64,000 nucleotides of DNA from Saururus chinensis (GCA_035235625.1 CP141143.1:30328592-30392591), one strand, 5' to 3'. Counted from the stretch's first letter, positions 34,601 to 46,299 are shown. Notes: generated by a model from the sequence alone, not told the origin. Numbers and translations are program-made.

Positions 34601-37600
34601 TATCGAACAGATACCTTATAAGTTATAGAAGGGTCGATGTCGAAAGATACCTTATAAGTTATAGAAGGGTCGATGTCTAAACTTTGGGCATCTTAGAGTG
34701 TAGGGGTCTAGGGCACACGTAAAAGTGCCTTCACCAGTATAAGTCAAAGCTAGACCCCAAGACTATAAAGTGCAACTTTATTCCTTACTATGACCACTCT
34801 AAGGGGTACTGATTTGTAGTTCACCACACGGATGGGACAGTAGGGGTTGTTGAGTATAAAAACGCTTATTTCTTTGAAGAAGAATTAAACCCTAAAATTC
34901 ATAATAAGAAAGTTGATTTATTTGAGGTAGTTAAAGAGGTTTGTCCTAGCATTTCCTTAGAATTCCTAACGCTTATTACTGTGTTGTCTAAAGGTATAGC
35001 TCCTCGGACAGAGGAAGACCGACTCCAGATGAAGTCAGTGCTATATGTACATGCTATTGGCACCTTTGATGTATATCATGACTTGTACTCGATATGATTT
35101 GAGTTTTGTGGTAAGCTTATTAAGCCGTTATCAAGCAGACCCTGGTCTTCAACATTGACAAGGAGTGAAGAGGGTATTTCGATATCTATTAGGGTCTAAG
35201 AGTCTAAAACTCACCTATCGAGCGGAAAGTCTGCCATTGGCTGGATATAGTGATTTAAACTATGCGGGGGATCCAGACGATGGGAAATCCACTGCTGGAT
35301 ATATTTTCATGTTTGGAGGCGGTGCTATATCGTGGGAAAGTAAGAATCAGAAGAGTGTTTCTAAGTCTATGATAGAAGTTGAGTTTTATGCATGCAGTAT
35401 TATAGCTTCCCAGGTAGTATGGATTAAGGAGTTTTTAGCAAAATTAAGGCTAGAAAACTGGACTGATGCTCCTGTCCAGATGTATTGTGATAATCTGGCT
35501 ATAGTGTCAACACTTAAGAATGAGGAGATCAGTGCCAGGGGTAAGCACATTGAGTTGTATTACTATTACATCTTTGACATGCAACAGAGGGGAAAGGTGA
35601 CTGTAAGTCATCTTCTTACTAGTGAGATGTTGACAGATCTGTTCACTAATGCTTTAATGATGGATCTATTTTTTAAGCACGCTTATAGTATTGGCATTCA
35701 ACATGATTAGCTCAAGTCGCCGTTAGACCATATGAGCCCTTCACCTATAGTGGGGGATGTTGGACCATGGTATGGGCTCGAGCCCGATTTGGTCTAATGT
35801 GTTATAATCCGGGTAAATCGGTACGGACCACGCGGTCAAAGGGTGTTGGGGGTGGTCGCGCCAACCCCACATGTGCCTTCGTTATACATAATTCGAATGG
35901 GACCTGTATATTTCACACACATACACTAGACATACATCTAGGTGTATATTTACACATTGTGGGGCCTAGATGCGCCAATTATGTATCGAGGGTGAGACCC
36001 GTAATTAGCGAGGGGTCAACCCTGTCGCGGGCTTGGCTGTATGTAGGGGGTCTAGGCCTCTGCGGGCTTTGTGGGTACAAAGCCCACTCCCGTTGTGTTA
36101 GACCCTCTAGGGAAACCGGGATGAATTAAGTAGGTTCCCAATTTGAATCAGCCCACATTAAAGGATAGCCAAATCAAGACCCACCTAAATATGGAATGTA
36201 GGGGAGTAATTAAGGGAGAGAATATCGTCTTGTGTCATATGAATGGGTCGTCCCCCTCCTTGTTCATTAATCTTCCCAACTGGACACCCCCCTCTCTCCC
36301 TTGTTCTCTTAGTGCGGCCTGCTTAAGTAAGGGATTTGCTTGCTGCTGGTTGCCCTCATTCTCCCTTTCCAATGTGACTTTGGTGGGCTATAGAAGGGAG
36401 TTTTATCCTCTCCTAGATTGGGACGTAGTAGTTGGTTTAAAGGGGTGATCTTGCTGTGATTTTCTTTCATCTAAGCAAGGTTTAAAGGGATCTACACATA
36501 AGGTACTATACTATCTTCTATTTGATTAGATCTATATGAGGAGGGCGTGCTAGATCTATATGAGGAGGGCGTGCTAGGGCTGAAAAAGCCCAAGCCAGTT
36601 CAAGTTCGTCTTCTTTCCTTTATACTATAGGCCTGTGGTTGATTTGATAAGATGCATGTTTTGTGTAGATCAATTTAAAGATTGAATTTTTGATGTGCGC
36701 TAACCCCCTCCCGCTACGCTTCCTCTGTGCCGGCCACTCTACAGTGATCCACAATTGTAGTTAATGACGTGGTGCAGCCCCGTCTATCTGAACACAAGAA
36801 GAGGAAGAAAAAGAAGAAAATGGGTGGCGTAATCCACCTGCTAACTTTTGGTAACAGGTCTGAAACTGTTGATGCATGTTTTGTGTAGATAAGTTAAAGA
36901 TTGAATTTTTGATGTGCGCTAACCCCCTCCACCACGCTTCTGTTGTGCCGGTCACTCTACAGTGATCCACAATAGTAGTTAATGACGTGGTGCAGCACCG
37001 TCTATTTGAGCACAAGAAGAGGAAGAAAAAGAAGAAAATGGGTGGCGTAATCCACTTGCTAACTTCTAGTAACAGGTCTGAACTGCCAGCAGTTCATGAT
37101 GCCTGCCAGCGATTGCAGTAAACCCATTGGCAGTTGAGATCATGAAGAAGAAGAATTTCTTGGAAGAAGAAGAAGAGTGTTGATATCAATTACATCTAAG
37201 CTCCGATACCACTGAAGAGTGGTCGGCGTAGCGAAAGCTTGGTGGGAGGGGGTTGGCGCACATATCTAAAATTTAATCTTTAACTTTATCTACACAAAAC
37301 ATGCATCAATATAATATTAATTAGCAAGATAAACATGCATCCTTTTAAATCAACCAAAGGACTATAATATAAAGGAAAGAAGACGAACTGACGTGGGCTT
37401 TTTTAGCCCTAGCACGCCCTCATATAGATTTAGCACGTCAAACAAGAGAACTAATCAAATATAAGATAGTAGAGTACCTTATGTGTAAATCTCTCTAAAC
37501 CTTACTTGTATAAAGGAAAATCACAGCAAGATCATTCCTTTAAACCAACCACCATGTCCCAATTTAGGAGAAGTTGAAACTCTCTTCTATAGCCTGTCAA

Positions 37601-40600
37601 AGTCACATTGGAAAGGGAGAATGAGGGTGGCCAGCAGCAAGCAAATTCCTTGCTTGAGCAGGCCGCACCAAGAGAACAAGGGAGAGAGAGGAGGGGGGCG
37701 TCTAATTGGGAAGATTAATGAACAAGGAGGGGGGCGACCCATTCATATGGCACAAGAGAATATTCTCTCCCTTAATTACTCCCCTACATTCCATAATTAG
37801 GCGGGTCTTGATTTGGCTATCCTTTAATGGGTTTTAATGTGGGCTGATTCAAATTGGACCAACTTACTTAATTCATCCTGGTTTCACTAGAGGGTCTAAC
37901 ACAACGGGAGCGGGATCTGTACCCACAGAGCCCGCGGAGGCCTAGACCTCCTACACACGGCCAAGCTCGCGATAGGGTTAACCCCTCGCTAATTATGGGT
38001 TCACCCTCGACACATAATTTGAACATCTGGGCCCCACAATGTGTAAATGTACACCTTGATGTATGTATAGTGTATGTGTGTGATATATGCGGGTCCCATT
38101 CGAATTATGTATAATGAAGACACATGTAGGGTTGGCGCAACTGCCCCCAACACCCTTTGACTGTATGGTCTGTACCGGTTCACCCGAACCGTGACACGTT
38201 AGACCAAACCGGGCTCAAGCCCATACCATGGTCCAACATCCCCCACTATGGGTGAAGGGCTCATATGGTCCAACAACGACTTGTGTTAGTCCTGTCGAAG
38301 ACCAATGTTATGAGCGTGTTTAGAAAATAGATCCGTCATTAAGGCTTTAGTGAACGGATCTGCCAACATCTCAGTAGTAGGAAGATGACTCATAGTCACC
38401 TTTCCCCTCTATCGCATGTCAAAGATGTAATAGTAATGCACTTGTCCACCTTTCTTGCCCCCACCAGAGTTGTGTACCAAGTTGGCAATAACAGCACCCT
38501 CAGAAGCCTTTACATGGTTTCTCCTTTCTTGCTCAAGCTTAAGCTTGGCAGTTAGATCCTCTATTGTGATCTTCTAGTCACTCATATTTAGATAAATCAC
38601 TACTCTCCTATGATTTGGGAAGGCTGTTCAACACTATTGATACTTGGATTCCCTCGTATATGGGGTCCTCTAGTGTCTCTAAGTCATCAACAATGATAGC
38701 TATGATACTTAGGTACTCATTTACATCATCTCCCTCATCTTGGAGTATAGCATCCTATTATGAGTTTTAGTCTGCTCCTCATACCTCACAGACATTACAT
38801 CCAGTATCTCTCTGATAGTCCTGTACCTTTCAAAGAGTCTTTCTATATATAGGCTCCATAAAAGTCAGAATGGTGGACTTAGCATTATTGTCATCATCCT
38901 TCAACTTCTCAAGTGCTTTAAACTGATCCCTCTGACAGTGGCTCAGTGACCTGCTTAAGTACACGAGAAAGATTAGAAAGGGTAAGGATGTGATGAATTC
39001 TTCTTTTCTATACTAGATAGTTGTTAGTATTAAGTTATTTAGTTCTTCTTAATTCAAAAGTTATCATATTAGAAGCCATTGTAAATCTACAAGGAAACCT
39101 ACAGTAAGCAAGAAATTAGTATTATTTATGCAAGGTTGACTCTTTAAAAGATAAGTAATTGCTTAAATAAACTCTAAATCTAAATAAAAGTCTATAGACA
39201 AATTGAGTATATTATGTTAAGTTTCTTTATTTAGATTTACTTAATTAGGGTTTGAGTTACTTTCTAAAAATAACCCTAACTACCCCTTAAAGGAAGTTAC
39301 CTTAATTAGGTATTTATATATTTTATAAATTTAAAATTCCTAGGACACCCAACCCAACACACACAGTAGCAAATAAACACAATTAGAGGTTGCTGGTTTT
39401 TCAAAATTTTGTCCAGAAAATTTTTGGTATAAATTTACCAAAATACCCTTGGGGCAGTTTTGGTCTTTTCCACCCTTAAGCACACACCAAAAATTTTACA
39501 CAGCAACTCCACAAAGCTTATTCAAACCAGTGAATAACAAACCACTTCTATTTGATTGTACTGAAATATATTCTGATTATGTAACTAGTTTTATGTATGC
39601 AACAAAACCAAGAGACAATTTTTTGTTCTTGTACCCTTTTTCGTGTTGTTCTAGTTGTGTGAGATGTCTGTAGGGAGTGCTTTTATATGTTATTAACAAT
39701 TTTGAAGTCGCGTCGTCCTTTCAGCTTTTGCCTTATAAAAAATAATAGTATATTCTAAGATTTACTTTTCCCTTGCTGTTGTTTGAAAGTGTAGGCTTTT
39801 TATAGTCTCTTCGTATCCCTGTGATTATAATCTGCGTGAATGGTGGTCTTTGTCTTTACATTTTGTCTTTTGTCTTTTAGATTAAAAATAAGCTTGTGGC
39901 AACATAATAATGTTTAGATTTATAGTGTAATTTATTCTTGTTCTTATTGCATGTATATACATTAATTGGTTGATCGCTTTCTTCTTACATAGGGGTTGAT
40001 ATGTTAATGAAGGCTGCAGGAAAAGATTGCACATCGTTATTCAGTATCCTTAAATAAGAATGTTTTGGAATTGTTATCTTATATTACTAGGATAGTGAGC
40101 AAGTCACACCAGATCTATTTGGCTTGGCTCAACTCAAGCACAAGAATGGGCTCAATGAGCTGATAGAGTCCTGGTTTAGATTGCCTTTGCTAATTTGAGC
40201 TTATTTGTCATATTACTTAATCATAATAATCAAGTAGTGCCTTTTCCCTCGCGAATTTATCATATTTTATATATTTATATAAATAAATATATTATTAAAC
40301 AAATAACTAAATAGGTAGCTGAGGGTTTTTTAAATCCTTGGAAATGTTAAAAGAAGATAGAAGTGGAAAGTAAGCTGACCAACTGGAGCTGAAGCTCTCT
40401 CCATTAAGGCAGCCCAGTCAAGTCTTGGCTTGAAATGAGTTTGAGATTTGATTTTTTTTTCCCTAAAAGGGAGAGACAGCTTTGTGTCTTTTTTTGAAGC
40501 AAGAGACTAAACTTTGTTATTGCACCCACACCCCACTTCAGCCCGTCTCAATATTAGCATAGCATGAAATGAATTTGGTATATGAATTTGGCATATGAAC

Positions 40601-40733
40601 TGAGTAGATGGCCTTATATCAACTTGAGTATTTGTTCTCCATTTAATTCTAACTAGATAAATACCATGCATGGGTGAATGCTGAATTCCTACTGGAGCAG
40701 TGCCTGGTGGGAATCTTGGATGATGGCCATTAA
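31605..40733 (+). CDS. RLF: Cytochrome b5 domain protein, RLF-like, five exons, intact
   Basis: Exons are 31605-31637, 31867-32245, 33038-33172, 39993-40043 and 40657-40733. Every junction has GT...AG and the phases fit, giving 224 residues. The start [11 protein letters not shown], the middle [20 protein letters not shown] and the C-terminal cytochrome b5 fold match plant RLF (REDUCED LATERAL ROOT FORMATION), whose Arabidopsis member is about 210 residues. The b5 domain covers roughly residues 146-222. Its heme-ligand histidines are in HPGG (residue 180, across the exon 3/4 junction) and KYHAW (residue 203). RLF is known to act in lateral root initiation, apparently in the cytosol and without a membrane anchor; no membrane segment is seen here. 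Intron 3 is 6,820 bp and is filled with copia sequence. No stop or frameshift is visible. Confidence 0.93.
33735..34045 (-). repeat. Copia leader / gag-start fragment, minus orientation (copy 2 family)
   Basis: This block recurs at 36757-36868 and 36977-37170, sharing TAATGACGTGGTGCAGC and AGAAAATGGGTGGCGTAATC. On the minus strand it contains the frame [19 protein letters not shown]. It ends in a GAA repeat that runs into plus-strand pol sequence at about 34046, so the junction is a rearrangement. Confidence 0.7.
34046..35712 (+). pseudogene. Ty1/copia polyprotein, integrase to RNase H (copy 2)
   Basis: It begins in the GAG-pre-integrase stretch ([10 protein letters not shown]). The integrase follows with broken frames ([19 protein letters not shown] near 34280-34345), and TAG at 34431-34433 stands where Gln is usual. 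Most of the reverse transcriptase is missing between about 35000 and 35040. RNase H is open from 35165 to 35710: [18 protein letters not shown], then [20 protein letters not shown], then [17 protein letters not shown]. This family is related to copy 1 but distinct from copies 3 and 4. A polypurine tract AGTGGGGGATG lies at 35749-35759, overlapping the start of the LTR at 35758. Confidence 0.9.
34609..34680 (+). repeat. 36-bp tandem duplication in copia copy 2
   Basis: A unit starting AGATACCTTATAAGTTATAG occurs twice with one base changed. Its length is a multiple of three. Confidence 0.93.
35758..36743 (+). repeat. 3' LTR of copia copy 2, plus orientation
   Basis: It starts TGTTGGACCATGGTATGGGC right after the polypurine tract. 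It closely matches the minus-strand copy at 37213-38238, so the two LTRs are inverted repeats about 470 bp apart. It contains a 24-bp exact tandem duplication at 36527-36574 (unit starting TAGATCTATATGAGGAGGGC). The end is set by comparison with the minus copy. Confidence 0.85.
36651..37090. repeat. 220-bp tandem duplication of an LTR/leader junction
   Basis: The unit starts GATGCATGTTTTGTGTAGAT at 36651 and again at 36871. Each unit holds the last part of the plus LTR followed by the minus-oriented leader block, so the foldback junction itself was duplicated. Confidence 0.85.
37200..37211 (-). other. Primer binding site of the minus-strand copia copy
   Basis: On the minus strand it reads TGGTATCGGAGC, one base from the usual plant initiator-Met tRNA primer site TGGTATCAGAGC. 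It lies directly inside the LTR end. Confidence 0.7.
37213..38238 (-). repeat. LTR of a second copia copy, minus orientation
   Basis: On the minus strand it starts TGTTGGACCATGGTATGGGC and ends CACTCTTCA. It has pol sequence on its upstream side and a primer site on its downstream side, so it once stood between two internal regions. Confidence 0.87.
38243..39080 (-). pseudogene. Internally deleted copia element: gag joined to the end of RNase H
   Basis: On the minus strand, gag starts at about 39079 with [14 protein letters not shown]. It continues through [20 protein letters not shown] and [32 protein letters not shown] and [14 protein letters not shown] can be read across frame breaks near 38460-38550. 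At about 38440 it jumps straight into the last 60 codons of RNase H ([18 protein letters not shown]), followed by the polypurine tract. Protease, integrase and reverse transcriptase are absent, a deletion of about 3 kb relative to a full element. Several stops also interrupt gag. Confidence 0.85.
39081..39992. other. Remainder of intron 3
   Basis: The first few hundred bases may be the leader of the minus copia copy. From about 39700 it is ordinary AT-rich intron sequence. No other feature is seen. Confidence 0.4.
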
Positions 40734-41862
40734 AGGATGTTGACGAGATTAAGAAGTTTATTAGACATTATTTCCTTGCTTAGAAGATTGTCAAAAGTCC
40801 AACAAAGTAATTGCGAGCAAGTTATACATCCGGATACAAAAAGGTTCACAATTGGAAGAGCATGATGAATTTGTATTTTGCAAGTGTTCTCTGTTAAAAT
40901 TGATAAAATCTTCGGATTCCAATTGTTGCTTGTATTCTGATAATTTAAGTATAAAGGCATGTCTGGCAGAAGGCCTGTGTCTGTTATTACACTTCTTGTC
41001 ACATTTGTATGTGGTTGTACATCAGATTTATTGATATTTACAGCAGTAGAGTTCTGTCTAGTGAGTAGCTCAACAACATATCCTGGACTCATCACCGAAC
41101 GGGGAGCTTCGGCCCAAAGCCAAGCATGGGCGACTTGAGTTTGCATAATCTCTTTAAAGCGTTTTAACTCTGCCCTGACAATAATTGGAGCGAATATGTA
41201 TGTCAGGTCTGGTAGATGTACCTTTGGCTGATGGTTTACTTATCAACCATTATATGCCCTCCTACCTATTATGAGGTAGTTATAGATTCAAGTACGACTT
41301 AAATGTGCCATCGAAACTGGGTTATTTGTACTGTCCCTAGACGCATAATGCATGTGGCAGGGATGATATATACCTAATAAACCTGCCCAAGAAAACCTCC
41401 TACCTGGGTCTTACTAAATCACCCTCGGACAACCCAAATTGGCCCCCCTATCCCTATTCTTATCACAAATTCAATGGGCCCCAAAGGCAAGGTAAAACGC
41501 ACAATTATATGTCTAATTTCGGTAAACAGGTTTGGTATATCTAAGTACAATTTTAATCGGTCGTATTTCACTCATCTGAACTTTAATTAGTAATTCTTGC
41601 TAGCATTTCGAAGCTCTTTTCTAAACATATTCGTCTCAGCCCTAAATTCAACCTATTCATGAAGTTATTCAACTAATAAAGTTAAGAGTTAAACTACTTA
41701 TATTTCTACATGTCCATAATAAATAAAACAATTCAAAAACAAAAATTACCAAATTATACATCTTATGAGCCTAAATTCCTGAAAAATTCTCTTCCTTTCT
41801 TGGCATAAGTAAGAAATAACAATGGAGAAGTAGGATTTGACAGTCATGCCAGTATTAAAAGT
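40734..41862. other. 3' flank of the RLF-like gene
   Basis: It probably contains the 3' untranslated region. No plus-strand gene is seen. A 138-codon open frame on the minus strand (40730-41146) overlaps it but resembles no family. Confidence 0.4.
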
Positions 41863-42890
41863 AACGACTAGGGCTAATCCAGGGGTCCAGAAATCTCGTA
41901 TTAAAATTTTTCTTCTATAAACGAGGAAGCCTCTTATGTGTGTGAGAGTTGTAATGTTTTTCTACGCATTAGAGAGCTTCAAAGTTCGCTTCGCGCCGGG
42001 CCAAGGTTATCATGCTTGTCTATGTACATATTAGATAACATCTCTAATATTATTCTAATACGATCGGATTTGAATGTAGTTTTGCCTAACGACTAATACA
42101 TTCATAAGACAATACAAAATCATATAATTCATATGAAGTTAAACAGAAGTCAATAAATAATCAGAATCAAATATCTCACTCTATCACATAGCATAACAAA
42201 ACACATCAGAGCATATTAGATCATATAAGATCTTATTAGACATATCAAATCATACCAAATCAGATTAGAATATATCAGAATATATCAAATCAAAGTAGAT
42301 TGAATCAGAGAAAAACATATCAAAACACATCGGATCATAGCAAAGCATTTAAAATTAACTTCTTAAGATGCACATGCATTTATTTAAATATATATTAAAA
42401 TTGGAATGTCATAAATGCTTACTCCCTTAAAGTTTTTAGAAATAGCGGCGTTTAGCGCTGCTCCTTCCTTCAATGCATCTTCTGTTTCAGGTCCGAAGAT
42501 GTTAGCTAGAGCATCCTCTTGCTCCAGAATGTTTCTTCCTTTCTCGCCCGAAAATGGTGGATGGAGCTTCTCCTTACTTGGAGATGTGTTTCTCTTTTCG
42601 TTCTCTTAAGCAGTAGACATAACCTCCTCTTACACGGGACATTTCTCTCTTTACCCCTCGACAGCGAAAGACAAAGCCTCCTCTTTTCTCGGGCTATTTC
42701 CCCCTTATGTAGTGACCAACTTAAGGAATGAGGCTATTCCATTGTATAGGGCACCCTCAATTTAGTCAAGAACATCTTTTGAATGGACTAAATTGGACTT
42801 AAAATGACCCACAAATAGAGAAAATGAAGTCTGGATCAGCAAAAAAAACCCGCCCCTTTATATAGTGCACAAAGCTGCTTCAAATGATGA
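41863..42890 (-). repeat. LTR-like element, minus orientation, related to the insert at 48.8 kb
   Basis: On the minus strand, 42870-41870 aligns with 48930-50216. Shared blocks include TGCATCTTAAG, the GAGAAA-rich middle, TCGGACCTGAA (CGGACCTAAA in the other copy) and an end near CCTAACCCCTGG. A promoter-like TATATAAAGGGG lies at 42866-42855 on the minus strand. The exact ends and a target duplication were not found. Confidence 0.7.
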
Positions 42891-43670
42891 CATTGGTTGA
42901 TTTCAGCGGCGCAACACATGTGGCGTATGTGCATCATGCATGCGACACACGGGGCCATGCATTACACATGTCTATCATGCGCGCGACATATTTTTAATTC
43001 TATCTTCAAGCGTTCGTATTTTTCTACCCTATACTCGGATTTGCTCATTCTTGGTACTGTTAAGTTAGTATTGATGAGCCATACAAAACATAACCGCTCA
43101 AGGTAGGTTATCCCACTCTTTTCAAGTGGGTCCTGCCTATGAGATATGCTTCCCAAGGTCATAATTTTCTCTCCTAACCTCCGTTTCTCCCATTCTTCGA
43201 CTATTTACGCTCATTTCTTCGAGCTCTACCCACATAGGGGAGTTTCACTCCTCCATTTTGACTAATATCCCTCCAAAAATTAATCATTATTCTCAACTCC
43301 TCACGTTTACTGAAATCGACAAACATGGTATCGCATTAAATTAGCTCAGGAATAAGCAAGAATTGGTCATATTAATTTTCTTTCATCAACAATTCCTAAC
43401 ATGAATTGTTATTGAAAGATAATTAATGTCACTAGGGAGATTGTAGAGATCAAGACTTCTAGAGATTGATAAAATAATCCACCTGGAATAACTACAATTG
43501 ATGAAAATAGTAGAATTGCTTGGCTTACCTTGGATGGAGCTAGAACACATTCATTTTTTTCTAGAGAGAGGGTAGAGCACAATAAACCCTTGAATCTCAG
43601 CCACCCCCAAATGAAGGAATATGTCAATTTGGCTATTTATAGTAGTGGGTAAGTAAGTGGGATTGCATAA
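42891..43670 (-). other. LTR-like promoter DNA hosting the next insertion
   Basis: On the minus strand there is a TATAAATAG at about 43643-43635. No coding sequence is seen. The sequence continues at 45789 beyond the nested element. Confidence 0.4.
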
Positions 43671-45788
43671 TGTGACACTCGTAATTTTCTAAGGCATTTT
43701 CTCATATTTTACCTCATGGTTTGTTTTTTTACCTTGGATGAATGATTCTTGTGTCTTTTGAACCAATTCATCTCCTTGGTAAACATAATGTTTTTGAGTA
43801 ATGAACCTAGAGAAGTAGCAAGGATGCTAAGTTTAAAGTTTGTTTAAACTTAGTTTGGATTTGTTGGCGAGCATCGATGCATCGATGAACCTATTGATGA
43901 AACATTATGTCACTGTCAGTAAGGTTCAACACGTCGGTCGACTCATCATGGGTACTATAGACATTGTCGGAATCCTTTGATGTGCTGATGATTGTGAAAC
44001 AGTTTCACCGATGGGTTTGAAACTGCATGAAAGAGTGGTTCCAAGCAATTTTGGTGACGGTTATGCATCAAAATTCAATTATTTGATTTTCAAATAAATA
44101 CCTTTGACAAATTGTGATCCTAATCCTACGGATTCTCCAACTTTAAGGATGAAGCGAACAATTGAATACTAGTCAGAATCCTATGGAAGGGAAGAAGAAC
44201 TAGATTCGTGGAGACCTTGCTTGCTTGCTGAAAGAGGTCGGATTTCTAACCTTGAAATGTGATTTAACATCATGTGCAAGCACAATGGTTTGGATTGCAA
44301 TGTTATGATGATAAAAAGTATGAATGCATGATTTTGATATGCTTTGTGATGGTAATAACTATGATTATGATCTTTGTGATTTTTAAATGAATGTTTTACT
44401 CTATAAGATCATATTGTAGTCTAAATTTGTGAAATATTAATGTGAAATATCATGTTGTATCATTTTTAGATGAATTTAAAATGATTATGTCAGTTTTTGT
44501 TATTTCTCCCCGACCATCAGCATGTCCATCGATGTGTTGATGATGTCTTCAATATCACGATGAAGATGACAATACTACTATCGATGAGTATTGACACATC
44601 GGTGAGCCACCTACAAGTCACAAGCGTGAGGTAGATGAGTCAATGAAGTATCAATGAGGATGGCTGTCCTTGCCATCCCACTATCAACAAGGTTGGACAC
44701 TTCGATGAGTTATCGATGGTCATTAATGACTTGGTCAATACATCGATGAATTCACCGACAATAAGTTGGTTTTCGGAAAAAAAAAGTTAACAATTAATGT
44801 TATTGGGCTATTATTTTGAGACAAAAAAGCATAATATTGATATGCTTGAAGTATAACTAAATGTGATATTGTGACTTATGTTGATGTTTGGATATATGTG
44901 TCTTTTTGTTTGTGTGTACGGAAATCTTTGTAATGGATCGCACCTTAAGACTTTTGGACAAAGGCACTCAAGGACAAGAGGATCCTTGTATCAGATTGGC
45001 TCCTCAAGTGAGTCTTTAGCCATGTATAGAAAAGGTTTAGTATGATATAGGACAAAGGTCTTCTGGCTCTCTAAGAATGAGAGTTATGTAAACTCACTTC
45101 CTTGGCCCGGGAGATATATTCAAATGGATTAGAGCATTAAAAAATGATTGGTCTCACACAGTATAATACAAGAGGTTCCTATGATCATGGAAGTTGGGAC
45201 TTCAACCACTTGGGTCCATGGGCCCCTATGAGCCTTAGCTTTATGATGTGGATAGAGCATACATGCCTCAAAATCTTGTGGTCATTGGTGAGTAGTTCGT
45301 GGTCTAGTGAGGCAAGGTTATATTCCTTGACGTGGCTACCGTATCATAGAGAACTTTTGGCTTACACTTATGGAGTAAGAGTCTCATGAGTGAAGTCATG
45401 TTATGAATGATTGAAATCATGAGAAAATAATTATAAATGTATTGTTTAATTCATCTATGTATGTGTGATGATGGTTTTACTAATAGATATGTTAATATTA
45501 TTGATGTGATGAGTTAATGAGAACACATGCATATGAGTGTCAATTACTTATAGTAGTATGTATGTGAAAGATTCATGGTATGTACTAAATCAAGACCCTC
45601 TGAGTTTTAGGTGTGATTTGACCTTGTCCTAAATATGGATATAATGGTTTGATTATTCTTTTGTTTGAAAACAAATAAGTCACCCCAAGGATAGCTTTGT
45701 CGATGATTGACAAAAAGTTTGAAAAAGAAATATTGTTTTCATTGATTTTGTTGTGATAAAAGAGTTTTGAAAATCCTTGGGCGTGACA
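43671..45788 (+). mobile_element. 2.1-kb LTR-type element flanked by CATAA
   Basis: It starts TGTGACACTCG, ends TTGGGCGTGACA and is flanked by exact CATAA duplications (43666-43670 and 45789-45793). These ends are typical of large plant LTRs. No gag, pol or long internal direct repeat is seen, so it reads as a solo LTR. Its middle (43870-44760) is crowded with ATCGATG motifs. Confidence 0.75.
43870..44760. repeat. Dispersed ATCGATG/CATCGAT motif clusters
   Basis: Forms of CATCGATG recur in two groups (43870-44010 and 44515-44750) with irregular spacing and no clear unit length. Confidence 0.5.
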
Positions 45789-45793
45789 CATAA

Positions 45794-46299
45794 ACCTAAC
45801 AAAGGAATATGTGAAGCCCACCTTAGACAATAGGTTAAAATGAAGATAACAAGGCCCAAGGCCATCTAATATTTTAAGTGTAGGTCATTGGCCCGACCTT
45901 GGCAGGATGACGAGGATGTTCGTAGGTCCTAGAGTGGAGCCCACTTCCTTAATACAAGGAAATATATTAAAATAGTAGCAATTAGTGTGATAACATGGTG
46001 GTTTCTACTTCCACAAAATTCAAAACTAGACTAAGAAAAATTTATAATTAAACCAAACCATTGCACAATCAAAGAAAATAATAATAATAAAATTTTTAGG
46101 TCTAACACAGGGTGCAAAAGAAACTGAGGCAAAAGATGATTGCTAAAGTGGACTTTGGCCAAAGTATTTTTATACTTAGTCGTAGTATGATTGGAAGAGT
46201 TGGTTGGTTGCTTGATGGGTTCAAACAAGGTGTAAGATTACAACAATTTGCCCGATAAAGAAAAATTGTGGCTTAAAAAAATTACTGGATTACTCTTGA
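45794..46299. other. No recognisable gene
   Basis: This is the continuation of the DNA interrupted at 43670, then AT-rich sequence up to copia copy 3. Its 5' LTR was not identified. Confidence 0.4.

Larger units (their letters stand above)
33173..39992 (+). other. Intron 3 of the RLF-like gene, 6.8 kb, containing retroelements
   Basis: Donor GGAG/GTATAT and acceptor ACATAG/GGG join exons 3 and 4 in the middle of the HPGG-VDMLM stretch. Most of the length (about 33735-39080) is Ty1/copia sequence in both orientations. The first 560 and last 900 bases are ordinary AT-rich intron. Confidence 0.88.

Noticed and set aside
35767..36448. Frames of 100-120 codons in the plus LTR of copia copy 2
   Set aside because: The region is LTR, repeated in inverted orientation at 37.2-38.2 kb. 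The frames are not kept in the other copy.
40730..41146. 138-codon open frame on the minus strand overlapping the 3' end of the RLF-like gene
   Set aside because: No family resemblance or splice structure, and it covers the last RLF exon and its 3' flank on the opposite strand. Chance is the simpler explanation.
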